DNA of 64,000 nt from Macrothele yani. Lineage: Eukaryota > Arthropoda > Arachnida > Araneae > Macrothelidae. The DNA lies in NCBI GenBank assembly GCA_039090855.1, contig CM076990.1, positions 195,491,232 through 195,555,231 of the forward strand, in the 5' to 3' direction. The first letter of the stretch is position 1. Every line of letters begins with the position of its first letter. Of the stretch, positions 32,215 to 43,075 are shown in pieces. The translations under genes and the position numbers were made by a program. The notes beneath the pieces are model-generated. The model searched no databases. It was given only the letters and a program-made list of their open reading frames with translations, and was not told the DNA's origin.

Positions 32215-33429
32215 CACGGTCGAGTCACATTATTGTGACCACCAGCTAACATCCACAGTAACCGCCGTGTGGAGTGCGAACAGCAAGTAGAGGGGTTGGG
32301 AGTGACTCAATAAGGTACTGGAAGGTGTTCACAGTATGTGGAGCCATGCTGACTGCAGTGCATCTGACAGCTGTTGGGTGGTGCATGGTGAAAGATTCAT
32401 AAAGCGGACAACTTGATCAAGGTTGTCCCACAGATGCTCAATTGGGTTTAAGTCTGGAGAATTAGGGGGCCAGGGAAGTACTTTGAAGTATTCATAGTGC
32501 TCTTCCAACCACTCTCGGAGATTTCTAGCTGTGTGACACGTCGCATTGTCATGCTGGAAGATCCCATCTGCCCTAGGGAAGACAATCAGCATGTATGGGT
32601 GTACCTGGTCTGCAAGGATAGATTCATAACGAACTCGGTCCATAGTGCTGTCCACAGGTATGAGTGGACCCAAAGAATGCCATGAAAACATTCCCCAGAC
32701 CATAACGCTGCCACCCACCAGCTTGTGTTCTGCCAGCAATGGTTGAAGAGTGTTTGTTCTCCAATGTTTCTCACCTTACATGTCAGTGTCCATCCATTCG
32801 ATGAAGCAGAGAACATGACTCGTCAGAAAAGGCAATCCTTTGCCAATCAGCAGAAGTCCTTCTGATACTGCCGTGCAAATGTAAACCTTTTCTGTCAATG
32901 CACCTTCGTTAGCAAGGTGCAGTGACCATCTGTCTGCATTGGAGCCCCATACTCAGAAGGGTTCGGTGAACTGTCATTTTTGACACACTTCCGGTATTCC
33001 CATGGTTCATTCGGCCAGTGAGTTGCTCCACTGTAGCGTGTCGATTGACCCTCACGCACCTTCAAAGCTGATGTTTATGTTTCACATCAATGGCATGTGG
33101 TGCTCTGCAGTTTCCACATCACTTATTCACGATGGTGCCATTTCTCCAATCACAGTACACTTTTAACCACAGCAGCATCAAAACAGTTCACAAACTGTGC
33201 TGTTTCAGAAATACTGCCACCCTTGGTCCGAAAGCTGATAATCATCCCTTTTTGAAAATCTGGTAAATTGCTCCTTTTATCCATGACAGCAACGAGTGAT
33301 ATATTTTCAGAATGCCTACAGCACACCTCATATGCCCTCCAAGCCAGCTCACGACACGTCTTCTTTCATTGGCTACACGCTGTTGACGTCAAAAGTAGGA
33401 GGTGGTTACAATAATGTGACTTGACTGTG
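32215..33429 (-). mobile_element. Tc1-like transposon, family 5 copy 1
   Basis: Termini CACGGTCGAGTCACATTATT and CACAGTCAAGTCACATTATT are inverted and flanked by TA. The minus strand encodes VMVWGMFSWHSLGPLIPVDS, GIFQHDNATCHTARNLREWL and [20 protein letters not shown] (32739-32329). The N-terminus from 33283 reads MDKRSNLPDFQKGMIISF, and several frameshifts and stops follow it. It begins only 10 bp after family 4 ends, so the two are neighbours in a run of TA dinucleotides. A relative is at 51456. Confidence 0.9.
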
Positions 33430-33497
33430 TATAACTTCTGTGTCTAGTAGTCATTGGAAGGGTGGCCTAGTTGTTAAACTTTACATAGGTAGAAGGA

Positions 33498-34177
33498 TTT
33501 TTTGCTTGTTAGCAGTGCAACAGTGTTGCCATTTTTATTTTTTTTATTTTTTGCATTTCAAGTTTTATGAAATAATCTTTAGGAGTCAAAGTTCATCCAA
33601 AATATACTGTTGCATTCTTTGTTGGATTAGGAAGTGTGGAAACAACTTTCAGTGATGTGGTTATTTTGCCTACAGAACTGTCATTTCTATGCTCTTTAGC
33701 ATCATGTTCTGACGTATGACTGCAAGTTTCTGTAACAATCAGGGCAATTTCTTCATCTGTTATTTCTTGTTCATTTACAACAATCACTCCAACCTTTAGG
33801 TGATCTTCAAATGTAGCACCAGGTGGAATGATTCCCTTTTTTTGCTTGTTAGCAGTGCAACAGTGTTGCCATTTTTATTTTTTTTATTTTTTGCATTTCA
33901 AGTTTTATGAAATAATCTTTAGGAGTCAAAGTTCATCCAAAATATACTGTTGCATTCTTTGTTGGATTAGGAAGTGTGGAAACAACTTTCAGTGATGTGG
34001 TTATTTTGCCTACAGAACTGTCATTTCTATGCTCTTTAGCATCATGTTCTGACGTATGACTGCAAGTTTCTGTAACAATCAGGGCAATTTCTTCATCTGT
34101 TATTTCTTGTTCATTTACAACAATCACTCCAACCTTTAGGTGATCTTCAAATGTAGCACCAGGTGGAATGATTCCCT
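33498..34177. repeat. Perfect 340-bp tandem duplication
   Basis: Bases 33498-33837 are repeated without a difference that I can find at 33838-34177. The right copy continues into unique sequence (tcagtgagatg) that completes the reading frame at 34220. Identity this high means either a very recent event or an assembly artefact. Confidence 0.93.
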
Positions 34178-34220
34178 TATCAGTGAGATGTTTCAATGCT
34201 TCATTTTCTTCTGCATTCAT
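33593..34220 (-). pseudogene. Tigger-like transposase C-terminal fragment, duplicated
   Basis: The minus strand reads MNAEENEALKHLTDKGIIPP, then EDHLKVGVIVVNEQEITDEE and IALIVTETCSHTSEHDAKEH, ending at 33933; the duplicate (33787-33593) repeats most of it. The acidic D-x-E-I-x-x-I/L-V segment is typical of the tail after the DDE domain of Tigger/jerky transposases. No catalytic residues are present. The family is inferred from composition and a short motif only. Confidence 0.5.
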
Positions 34221-34230
34221 GACACTTCAT

Positions 34231-34903
34231 CAGAATTATTGATCTGAAATGCCATTGCATTCTCAGAAGTCTTGTCTTTGATTACTGCCTAACATACTAT
34301 TATGTGTGAGCCAGAATCTCATAACAAGTTCATATATCAATAGCAGTAGTTGATTCCTTTTTACATTCTACCGATGTGATGTAACATAAAACATTAATTC
34401 TTCCATTTTCTGGGGAAAAAGAGAATTGCACCTTAAGATATGGGAATTTATTTCTAGGTACAATAAAACAATTTCTATGGTTTTATCAGTGAAATCAAAA
34501 CTTCACTGTTACCAGTAAACTGAGCAGCTGAGTTTCACAATAGTTGAGCTTTTTTTACATAACATTAGGACTAAAAATATGTAGACAAAGAAGAATTATT
34601 CATTACACCCAATAATTTGCTATAAAATAGTGTGTAATAAGTCCACCTCACTGTATTGTGTTTCAAGGTGAAGTTTTACCAGAACTGCATCACAAGTGGA
34701 GCTACGATATAATTTGAGATTTGTGTAGCAGTTTTTTGCAATGAAAATTTTAAAACTACAAAAAAGAAATGGGCAGTTCTTTAAAAGTAATGAGCATTTT
34801 TATAGCCTTGTTTTTACTGATGATCAAAGCAAGTGTGCACATTATGGAATTCAATCCTTCATTTGTGCAATGCTAGATTTCAAATAGAAGTAACAGTGCC
34901 GGC
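34231..34903. other. Unassigned AT-rich sequence upstream of a hAT relic
   Basis: It probably contains the decayed body of the hAT whose C-terminus is at 35396-35644, but no conserved motif can be read. GTGCCGGC at 34896-34903 is the left target duplication of the next element. Confidence 0.4.
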
Positions 34904-35357
34904 CAGGGGCGCCGACTGTGTGGGTGTTCGGGGGCCTGCGCACCCATTGAATGTTTTGCGTCTTTTACAAGAATTTTTTATTCATACTATTTTTGCAAAT
35001 TTGAACTGCCCTGGAATTGGGAAACGCAAATAATTCAGAAAAAAAAATGATCTTCATGTTCAGGTGTTTTGAAAAACCCCTGGTTTTCCAAAATTCAAGG
35101 ACAAAAAAGAAAAACAAAAAACTGCCGGAAATGTTATGGTCATCTGGTCTTCGACAACAAGTTGACGCATTTTGGACAGATCTAACAGCCTTAAATAGAA
35201 ACTTTTTGAAAAAAAAGTAGTCTGCATTGTATTTCCATACCTTAGCCCCTAACCCCACCCCCACCTCCATCCCACCTCCATCTTTTCTCTGCTCATACTC
35301 CATGTCATTGTTATGGGCTTGAGCACCCATTGGATTTCTGGAAAGTTGGTGCCTATG
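34904..35357. mobile_element. Small non-autonomous hAT element (454 bp)
   Basis: It starts CAGGGGCGCCGAC and ends, read inward, CATAGGCACCAAC, with the perfect 8-bp duplication GTGCCGGC on both sides (34896-34903 and 35358-35365). There is no coding capacity. It has inserted just upstream of a hAT C-terminal relic. Confidence 0.9.
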
Positions 35358-35395
35358 GTGCCGGCTATGCCTTTAGTTATCAACATCTTGAAAGT

Positions 35396-35644
35396 ACATT
35401 TCCATCCTCAAATGCAAAGGTAGAAAAAGCATTCTCGGCAATTAACTGTGTAAAAACTGATTTCAGAAACAGAATGGACATAGAAAATTTAGATGATCTT
35501 TGAATTAGTTTGGAGGGCTCATAACTCAACGACTTTTACCCACAGTCAGCTTGTGATTTATTTTTAAGCAAGGAGCATAGGCTTCCCAATGCAAAACCAT
35601 ATGGCAGTAAACATCCACATAAATCAGAGAGTGACACTGAATGA
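35396..35644 (+). pseudogene. hAT transposase C-terminal dimerisation domain relic
   Basis: The plus-strand frame reads TFPSSNAKVEKAFSAINCVK and then TDFRNRMDIENLDDL, a stop, ISLEGS, a stop, and LNDFYPQSACDLFLSKEHRL. This is the S-N-A-x-x-E-R/K-x-FS-x-x-N-x-x-K-x-x-x-R-N-R-M signature of the hAT C-terminal region. Two in-frame stops at 35501 and 35522 inactivate it. It belongs to a different hAT lineage from the ZMYM1-like one at 4467-10179. Confidence 0.85.
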
Positions 35645-36092
35645 TGTCCCTTTTCATTAATGCCCTCTGTCTTGAATTTTTTTCTTCCTTTGTAAGTACA
35701 CAACTCTTTTTCATGAGTATTTGATAAATGACATTTTCATTTCCAAATAATTATTATTTTTGATACATTAAATTTTTTAATGTGCTTCTTGTGGAAAGGG
35801 GCATGGAAGAAAATTAGTTTTGAAGACTAGGAATTAGGATGAAAAATATTCCCAGGCCGCCACGTAGTAATAATATCTCTTAGTGCTGTCATATATGTGA
35901 TAAATCTAGAATCTAAAAAATTGCTATGCAAAATCAAGAACCTGCTACAGAAAAAAAAAGTTGCATAGCAGTTTTTCCTATACAGATTTTTTGAACAAAT
36001 TTTTCTCCTGTTGTAATATAATCTCAAATATATTACAAGCTTATTCAATGCTTCAGTGTAGCTCTCTGAATGCTTACATATATTGTGTTATG

Positions 36093-36317
36093 CAGGGGTG
36101 GCTGAAAGTGAAATTCCCTTCTTGCTTCCTGGAACAAACAGAAGAAAAACAATGCCTAAGGAGCTTTGTTAGGGATTAGGACCACCTGACCACTTACCTA
36201 GAGGAACTTTCTAAGGCACATCACAACAAAAAAATTGCACATATGCAAAAAAAAAAAAAAAAAAAAAAAATCTTGGCTAAAATTATTGACCGGGCCCGTG
36301 CGGTTCCGCCACCACTG
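36093..36317. mobile_element. Small non-autonomous hAT element (225 bp)
   Basis: It starts CAGGGGTGGC and ends GCCACCACTG, with the perfect 8-bp duplication GTGTTATG at 36085-36092 and 36318-36325. It includes a 24-base A run at 36247-36270 and a GC-rich inner right end. Confidence 0.88.
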
Positions 36318-36329
36318 GTGTTATGTATA

Positions 36330-36767
36330 TAATAATAGTCTAAGTATTTCAAAAACGACTTTTGTCTTATGAATTAGGTATTAAATTTGTAAAGGTTTTT
36401 TTTTTTTTTTTTAGGATCAGCCATGCCCCCCACCACCCTTTTTTTAATAATGCAACTGAAAATATCCAGTCATAAAGCTTTTTCATGTGACTATCTCCTT
36501 ATGATCAATGCTGACAATTATAATTCCAAAACAAGGCAGCTATCTTTTCCTTTCATGAAACTAGGTAATCTCATTGCAACATATTTCTTTGCACCATGAT
36601 TATTATGGTAAAATTGTGACACTGGTAAAAAAAAAGCAAAAAAAACTTCAGGGAAAGGGAAAATATTTTTGCACTTAATATTTTTTTCTTTAAAAATATT
36701 ATATATAATATTTTTTTCTTTAAAAATATTAATTTTGTTTTGTTTCATTTTTTTTTTTTCAGAACGT

Positions 36768-36798
<31 letters not shown>

Positions 36799-38390
36799 AA
36801 GTTGCAATTGCAGAATTTACTGGCTCCACACACTTTCAATTAAGGACTGCATAATATGGTTTATGAAGGTACATTATTGTAGTGATAAATAAAATAGCCA
36901 ACCACCCACACACTACCATTACCCTGAATTAGGTTGGAGTGACTTTTAATCACATTTTTTATTTATTTATTTTATTTTTATTGCCTTTTGAGACATTAAC
37001 TGAAAAAAGGCAAAAGACTTTGAGGCAGAAGAGGGAAGTGGCGTGAAAAAACTAACTAGAATTTTTTCCTTGTAATAAACATGTGCCCTGGAGCTTCAAA
37101 ATTATTGGTAGTCAGTGTCAAAAATACTTCTGAGTGGCTAAATTTCAATAAAAAATTGGTGATCTGTAGTTATAAAAAAAACTACAACTCAACCAAAAGT
37201 CAGCAATCAAAACTAATTAGTTTGTATTATGTAATTAAGAAGGCAACAACTTAGAAGCCTCATTGATGTACAAACACTTGAACATACCATATTAAAAAGT
37301 ATCTCTGAAGAGACCATTGGAACTTAATATGAATTAAGTGCATCACTTTGCTATATTGTGGACTAGAAAACATAAGCCAAACATTGTATTAATATGTTTG
37401 TCTTTTATGTATAAATCTTCCTTTTAGCAATGTTACTCAGGTAGATCAAAAGTTCCATTTGTTGACATAAAGATAAACTCCATTTTGTGATACTGAATTG
37501 TGGTGGCATAAATTACAACGTGTATTTTAAGTTTAGCAGCCCCATCAGCTTCTGATTGCTCATATGTATCCTCCAAATGCATAGAAGTTCCTTGGCACAT
37601 TTCCAGGACAATCTTTTCATTGGCAAGAGCTGTTTTCTAAGGAATACCGTACATCTGATGCTTTGCAAACATTTTGAACCTGGATATTAATTAATATGTG
37701 GACACACTGAAGATAAAGCATATTAACTAGTGTTCTGATGTTATATCCATACGCAATTTATTTACATTGCCTAGATATTAAGCAGCTGACTTTTCTGTAT
37801 AATAGACAGGAGGAGTTAAAGAAATGTGTCGTGTGATAAAAAGAGAGCTTATCTACCAAAAATTATGTTTGATGAAAATTAAATTCATTTGCAGAAACAT
37901 CTTATTTATTTATATTTATATTTATTTATTTTTCTATTTATTTCCATCTTTTACTGTCCTTGTAAAGATAATTTTTATAACTATTCTTTCATGGATGGTA
38001 TGATCTCTTTCAAGCCTTTCAGTGACCCCTCTAACACATTGTTACTCATTTATTATTTTAGATATTAAATATTTTTCTTGTACTGATAAACAGAAAAAAA
38101 TTGAAGCATGTATGCCAGGCATTACCTATGTAAATTCTGAATTGCCTGATGAAAATACATCTTTGTAGTCCAAATTATTTTTAAACAAACACCAAATTTC
38201 TTTGACTTTCTGGAAAAATGGACTGATTCTCAAATATTTTCAAAAGTGTATGAAAAACCTGAATAAATTTTCATCATATTGTAAATTTAATATGCACATT
38301 TTGTATTAAAATTTTGATATTTGATGGGGTGTGTATTTATTACCTGCATATCCTGAATTGTTTCCTTAAATGTTTCTGACTTCTCGTGTC
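36330..38390. other. Unassigned AT-rich sequence with homopolymer runs
   Basis: Long T runs lie at about 36395-36413, 36749-36760 and 36773-36799. A direct repeat of taatatttttttctttaaaa occurs at 36678 and 36708. No gene was recognised. Confidence 0.5.
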
Positions 38391-38394
38391 ACAA

Positions 38395-38600
38395 TCATCA
38401 ACAATCATTCTCAATCTACTGCGGGATGAAAAAGGTCTCACTCCACAATTTTGTTTTGAGTAATTCTCCTTAATGTCACTCTGGCATGCATTCGAATTTC
38501 ATTGGCCCATAGCCCACATGGTCGTCTTTTGAGTTTTTTCCAGCCCCTTGGTATCCAGTCTAGTATTTTATTTGCTCAGCTATGGTCATTTCTAGAAATA
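38395..38600. repeat. Diverged CCACTGCTGGACGAAGGTCTC-type repeat, copy 1
   Basis: The sequence aatcatcaacaatcattctc followed by aatctactgcgggatgaaaa and aggtctcactcc resembles the dispersed arthropod repeat seen at 60085-60180 (ATC run, then ccactgctggacgaaggtct). It is probably the 3' end of an old LINE family. Confidence 0.5.
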
Positions 38601-39132
38601 TACGTCCAGCCCTTTACTTGAGGGTTTTTACTTTGATTATGATGCCATCATCTATTTTAACTGTCCCGATTCATGAGTTCTTTTTGCTGTTTTTCTTTGT
38701 TACGTCAACCATGCTTTTTTGAATTGTTCACAGCCCCTCTGTATGTTTTCTCATAAAGTTTTACAAAATGGAAAATATTTATCAAGCTTACCGAAGAAAA
38801 GTCAGCAGAGGCATAACTAGGGCAGAGCGGCTGCCCCGGGCGCTACTCAAGAGACGGCGCAAAAATCACTGCGTAAGATCTGATTAAAATCGGAGTTGAA
38901 ACTTTTGCACCAGTTTCTGGTACAGAATTTACCTATAATTTCTTCCACCAGTTGCGGTAGCCTGGCGGAAGAAATTCTCATTTCTTCCTCAAAATGTTCA
39001 GGGGATGTAAGTTGCTCACAGTCAGGAATGATGGCGCGACTCTTCGTACGTTAAAGGATATCGTTCATACTTTTGAAGATTCTCTGGGGCAGTTCGATCA
39101 TTACTGCCACTACTGCAAGCTTCATTCGGTCC

Positions 39133-39333
39133 AAATTTTGGAGATGACAATCCGATTTTTGACGTAAATGTGACAAGGATGGTAAGTCAGATAATATCCG
39201 TAAACTTGAACATTTTCATCGTCCTGGAGCGGGACTCGAACCCGCTTCTCCCAGAACACGCCCGGGTATGCTAACCACTACACCACCCAGAACGACCAAG
39301 TTTCCGATCAATTTGAATTTAACCATCACAGGA
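39133..39333 (-). repeat. SINE C with 12-bp target duplication
   Basis: TTCATTCGGTCC flanks the insert at 39121-39132 and 39334-39345. On the minus strand it has a tRNA-like cloverleaf: acceptor GTTCTGG/CCAGGAC, a D-arm with tgtagtggttagc, an anticodon arm CCCGG/CTGGG and a T arm AGCGG-gttcgag-CCGCT. Base 33 is C, not T, and the element continues on both sides, so it is a SINE and not a tRNA gene. Confidence 0.85.
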
Positions 39334-39668
39334 TTCATTCGGTCCGTTTAATGCGATGCCGAAGGTCGAACTCCGGAGTAATTGTGGATCTCACCACTCT
39401 CCACATTCTAATATTCTACAGTGCTAAATGGCGTTCCGCGTCCAGTTCAGCGCTCAGAACATCTTTGATGTAAGTAAGGGTAGGAGAAATGCACGAAACT
39501 TATCTGCTGAGTGCTGTCCACGTTTCCCAATTTTTTCCGACCAGGTAATGAGGGTAAAATGCCGTTCCCGATTGGCATAAGAAATGACACCTAGTTTCCT
39601 AATACCCTGTTTGCAGCATCATGTCCCAATAAAATGTTTAAAAGTTAGGTTGTCAAACTACAATTAAA

Positions 39669-40124
39669 TGGTTTAACGACCACAATGATCATCTGTAGAG
39701 GATTTTAGGAAGGGAGTGTCTGACCCCAGGTCTTAAACAACCCTTTAGAGATAGGAGATTTGGGCTAGAGTACCCGATAGGAAAGTGACACGAAAGCAAA
39801 GTAGAAAGCTGGAGGAAGACGTTCTTATTTATTACCGGGGGGGTGAAGTACCCGGGGTCCGACGGCTTAACGTGCCCATCCGACGCACGACGGATATTTA
39901 GTAGATCGAGCGTTCGAACCTGAGGTCCTTCCCGCGGCAGTCACGAACGTTGCCCACTAGGCCACCCGCGGCCCACGACCACCGTGAGCAACAGAAATGC
40001 CTAGTTACGCCACTGGTTCCAGGGAAGGGCCGTAAGACAAACACAACATCCATGCCTCACCGGGTTTCGAACCCGGACGAATGATCAGAATCCATCGCTT
40101 AGACCACTACTCCACCGGGGCGGC
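39669..40124 (-). repeat. SINE A (minus) interrupted by SINE B
   Basis: The SINE A tail (ggtttaacgaccac) begins at 39669. A SINE B in minus orientation occupies 39687-39973 and is flanked by acgaccac-type repeats. SINE A resumes with cacgaccaccgtgagcaac, and its tRNA-like head ends at 40124 (ccaccggggcggc). Between them, about 50 bp of the usual SINE A body is replaced by agaaatgcctagttacgcc, the right-terminal sequence of the hAT family in which it lies. Confidence 0.8.
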
Positions 40125-40131
40125 TAAAAAT

Positions 40132-40200
40132 CTTTAATTAACACACAGCAACCAAAAAATTGTTATCCGGACACCGCTAGGATAACAATTTTTGGTCCGG
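40132..40200. repeat. Small palindrome related to the one at 40492
   Basis: CAAAAAATTGTTATCC, a short spacer ggacaccgcta and GGATAACAATTTTTGG form an almost perfect inverted repeat. The block ttaattaacacacagcaacc before it is also in the palindrome at 40492-40623. Confidence 0.85.
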
Positions 40201-40224
40201 CGAAAAACGAACCTGTTTTTTAAA

Positions 40225-40432
40225 TCAATTGGGCGCCGAGGTCTAAGCGGTGGCTTCTGGTCGTTCTTCCGAGATGGGTTCGAATTCCGGTGAGGCAAGG
40301 ATGTTGATTTTGTCTTACGGCGCTGGCTCTGTTCCTTCCCTGGAGCCAGTGGCTCTAAATTAGGGATTGGCGACTGCTTATAGTCCATTGAATTTCTCAC
40401 GGTGATCGTTAAACCTTCAATAAAAAAAATTA
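40225..40432 (+). repeat. SINE A copy (plus)
   Basis: The head is eroded at gcgccgaggtctaagcgg, then come gggttcgaattccgg (B box), ggatgttg and cctggagccagtggc, and the tail gttaaaccttcaataaaaaa. It is more diverged than the copies at 43076 or 57241. Confidence 0.85.
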
Positions 40433-40491
40433 AAATCTAAAGGGCGAGAGTGATAGTGAAAATCTTCCAAATACATGGAGACTGAATAGAC

Positions 40492-40623
40492 AAAGTCATA
40501 GCTCTTGCCACGTTTTCTTTAATTAACACACAGCAACCGAAAAATTGTTACCCGGACACCGCTGGCATAACAATTTTTCGGTTGCTGTATGTTAAAGAAA
40601 ACGTGGAAAGAGCGATGACTTTA
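40492..40623. mobile_element. Palindromic miniature element, 60-bp arms
   Basis: The arms aaagtcatagctcttgccac and gttttctttaattaacacac, continuing through agcaaccgaaaaattgtta, are inverted around a spacer of about 15 bases (cccggacaccgctgg). Nearly the whole element folds on itself. Confidence 0.85.
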
Positions 40624-41008
40624 TAATGAAACAAGAAATGGCTATTTGTAATATTATATTTACTAAAAATCTATTGCACAACCGTTAGTGATTAATTATC
40701 AATTAACTACAAGAGAATATGATCAAAACATAGTATAAAATTCAGTGTGAAGCGATATTTCAGAAGAAATTCTTATTAGCCAGTGTTCTTTTAAGAAACT
40801 AACTGTATATGCGTGTGGGTATTAAATAATACGGAGTTGTCCGTAATCAACAGAAAAGGCCAATTTTACTATCCTAAAAACCCTTGCAACAAGCAAGATT
40901 ATTGTATTTTTGGTGATAAAGCTCTTTTGTCTTAACGACTTCGATGGAAGGGGTGCCGCAATATTTTGTTGTTTGCCCCTGTCTCAGAAATGTCTAGTTA
41001 CGCCGCTG

Positions 41009-41783
41009 AAAGTGTATAACTGCTTTGAGTCACTCCCTGCTAAGTATAGTCTCCCGTTTTCACGATCATAGTGTAATACCGTCTTTGAGTGTTTTTGGTA
41101 CCTCGCTTTACTAGTTGAATGTGCCTTAATTGAGAACGTGGTCATTGAATAAAGGCGGAATTATATTCTTAAGGCTACGAAGTGAAAATTTGGAAAAGCA
41201 TTTTCCTCGTACATGAATTTCGTTGCGAAAAAAAGTTCTTTTTTCTAGACATAGGCTTGCACCTCAAAAAAATTTAGACATACTGTTTTTCTTGGAAGCA
41301 TGAAACGACTATTTGTAAGTGGCATTCTTACTGAAGGGAACTTATACACTGAAGTAGCAAATTTTTAAGTTCGTCTACCTAATAACGTGTTGGGTTGCTC
41401 TTGGCATTCAAAACGTCTCGATTCGACGTATAGGTTCAACGAGGTGTTCATATCATTCTACAGGTATATTCAGTGCTAGAAATGGAAAATTTGAAGGGCT
41501 GGTATGCTCATATTTATCCAAAAATCAGCAAGAAAATCTTCAAAAATGAAAAAAAAAAAAGAAAAAGAATCACTGGAAGAAAAACTCGTTTGAAAATATA
41601 ATTGACAATTCCGTGGAATACTATTGCACCTTAAGTCAGAAACGATGACGGTCGATTTCAGTTCTTTGCTTCGTGGATCCAGCGGGCACTACTTATGCTA
41701 CACCTAGGACTGGGGTTTGACTGTAGTGCTCATTATATATTCATACATAGCCGCAGCTGAAACTTCACTTTCTTTTTGGTTTT
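41009..41783. other. Unassigned sequence between two element clusters
   Basis: No exon, RNA gene or known transposon was recognised. Confidence 0.5.
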
Positions 41784-42047
41784 GGCTTAACGACCACCGT
41801 GAGCATCTCAATGGGCTATAAGCAGTCGCCCGTCCCTAATTTAGGGTCACTGGTTCCAGGGAAGGGAGAGAGCCAGTGCCGTAAGACAAACACAACATCC
41901 ATGCCTCATCGGGATTCGAACCCGGACCCCGTTCGGACGAATGATCAGAGGCCATCGCTTAGACCACTGCGCCACCGGGGCGGCCAGGCCCATCTCTGAC
42001 GAATGATCAGAAGCCATCACTTAGACCACTACGCCACCAGGGCGGCC
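41784..42047 (-). repeat. SINE A copy plus a second SINE A head
   Basis: A full SINE A on the minus strand (41784-41985) includes tcgggattcgaacccgg (B box complement) and ends at ccaccggggcggcc. It is followed at 41986-42047 by another copy of the tRNA-like head (gaatgatcagaagccatcac to ccagggcggcc). Confidence 0.9.
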
Positions 42048-42734
42048 TTTCACGTTTAGCCTTATTGTTATGCTGTTTCCAACACAAATGTGTTCGATCA
42101 AGATATTCCCTGCGAAGCGTTCCCTATGGTGTTAGGTTGTTTTATCATCACTGCTTAATTGCTATATGTCTTTCGCCAGACGTGCCAACTCTCCGGATGA
42201 ATGTCAAATTTTCCTGATTTTCACCGAGAATTAGCCGCTGTTATGATGGTCAAAATTCCATCAACCACCATGATTTCGAACCGCTTGTGAAATCTTTTTC
42301 TTTCTCCACCGATGCAAGGCGGCATTACAGTAATCAGTTTCGTACTTTTCCTTTCCTATCTGCAAAAAGAAAACCGCCCCGGTGGCGCAAGGTCTAAGTG
42401 CTGGCTTCTGATAGGTCGTCCGAGATGAGTCGGAAAAAATTTGCTTTAAAAAAACTTCTTCCAATCCGATTGTCATACGACGCCTTCAGCAAAGAGCTCA
42501 CCCACTGTGGCTTTAGATTGCTGGGAGGGTCAGTAATTGGTTAACAGATAAGAGCTTCCTTACATTTTAGTCTTTTAACCTCTTTCCTCAACAGAGCCGC
42601 GCGCATTCTATGTGATGGTAAACAGTTGAGTTGCGGCGAATTCACTTAACGACAAAAGGAAGTAGTTACAGTTGGCGTCGCCTTGTAATGAAAGGCTGTG
42701 TTAGTACGATGCTTTTTGTCGTCGTCTTTTTTTT

Positions 42735-42940
42735 ATTGAAGGTTTAACGACCACCGTGAGCAACTCAATAAACTATAAGCAGTCGCCCATCCCTAATTTA
42801 GGGCCACTGGATCCAGGGAAGGAACAGAGCCAGTGCTGTGAGACAAACACAACATTAATGCCTCACGGGATTTGAACCCGGACCCTTCTCGGACGGATGA
42901 TTATAAGCCAGCGCTTAGACCACTGCGCCACCGAGGCAGC
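42735..42940 (-). repeat. SINE A copy (minus) in R1
   Basis: The tail is ttttattgaaggtttaacga, the body ccctaatttagggccactgg, and the head agaccactgcgccaccgagg. The flanks tttgtcgtc occur on both sides (42715 and 42941), fitting a target duplication. Confidence 0.9.
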
Positions 42941-43075
42941 TTTGTCGTCTTCTCCGTCGTGCACAATCTAAAGAAGAAACGAAAAACGGCTGCTATTTTC
43001 GTAAAAAACAACAACATTCGGGCCATTTTATGTTTTCATTATCTTGCGGAATCGACGTACCTAAAACGAATTTCA

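Larger units (their letters stand above)
38806..41008. mobile_element. Non-autonomous hAT element, GGCGTAACTAG family, copy 1
   Basis: The left end is CAGAGGCATAACTAGGGC and the right end, read inward, CAGCGGCGTAACTAGAC. Flanks aaagtcag and aaagtgta are only partly alike. Copy 2 (44991-49136) shares the interior blocks near 39330-39520 (cattcggtc, cgtccagttcagc, agggtaggagaaatgcacga). It has been invaded by SINE C, SINE B, SINE A twice and a palindromic element. It encodes no transposase. Confidence 0.75.

Noticed and set aside
39225..39296. tRNA gene (cloverleaf on the minus strand)
   Set aside because: Stems pair well, but base 33 is C where T is invariant, and the block lies inside a 201-bp insert with a target duplication. 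It is a SINE head.
41799..41999. Conserved small protein with MGYKQSPVPNLGSL
   Set aside because: It recurs at several places only because it is read through SINE A copies.
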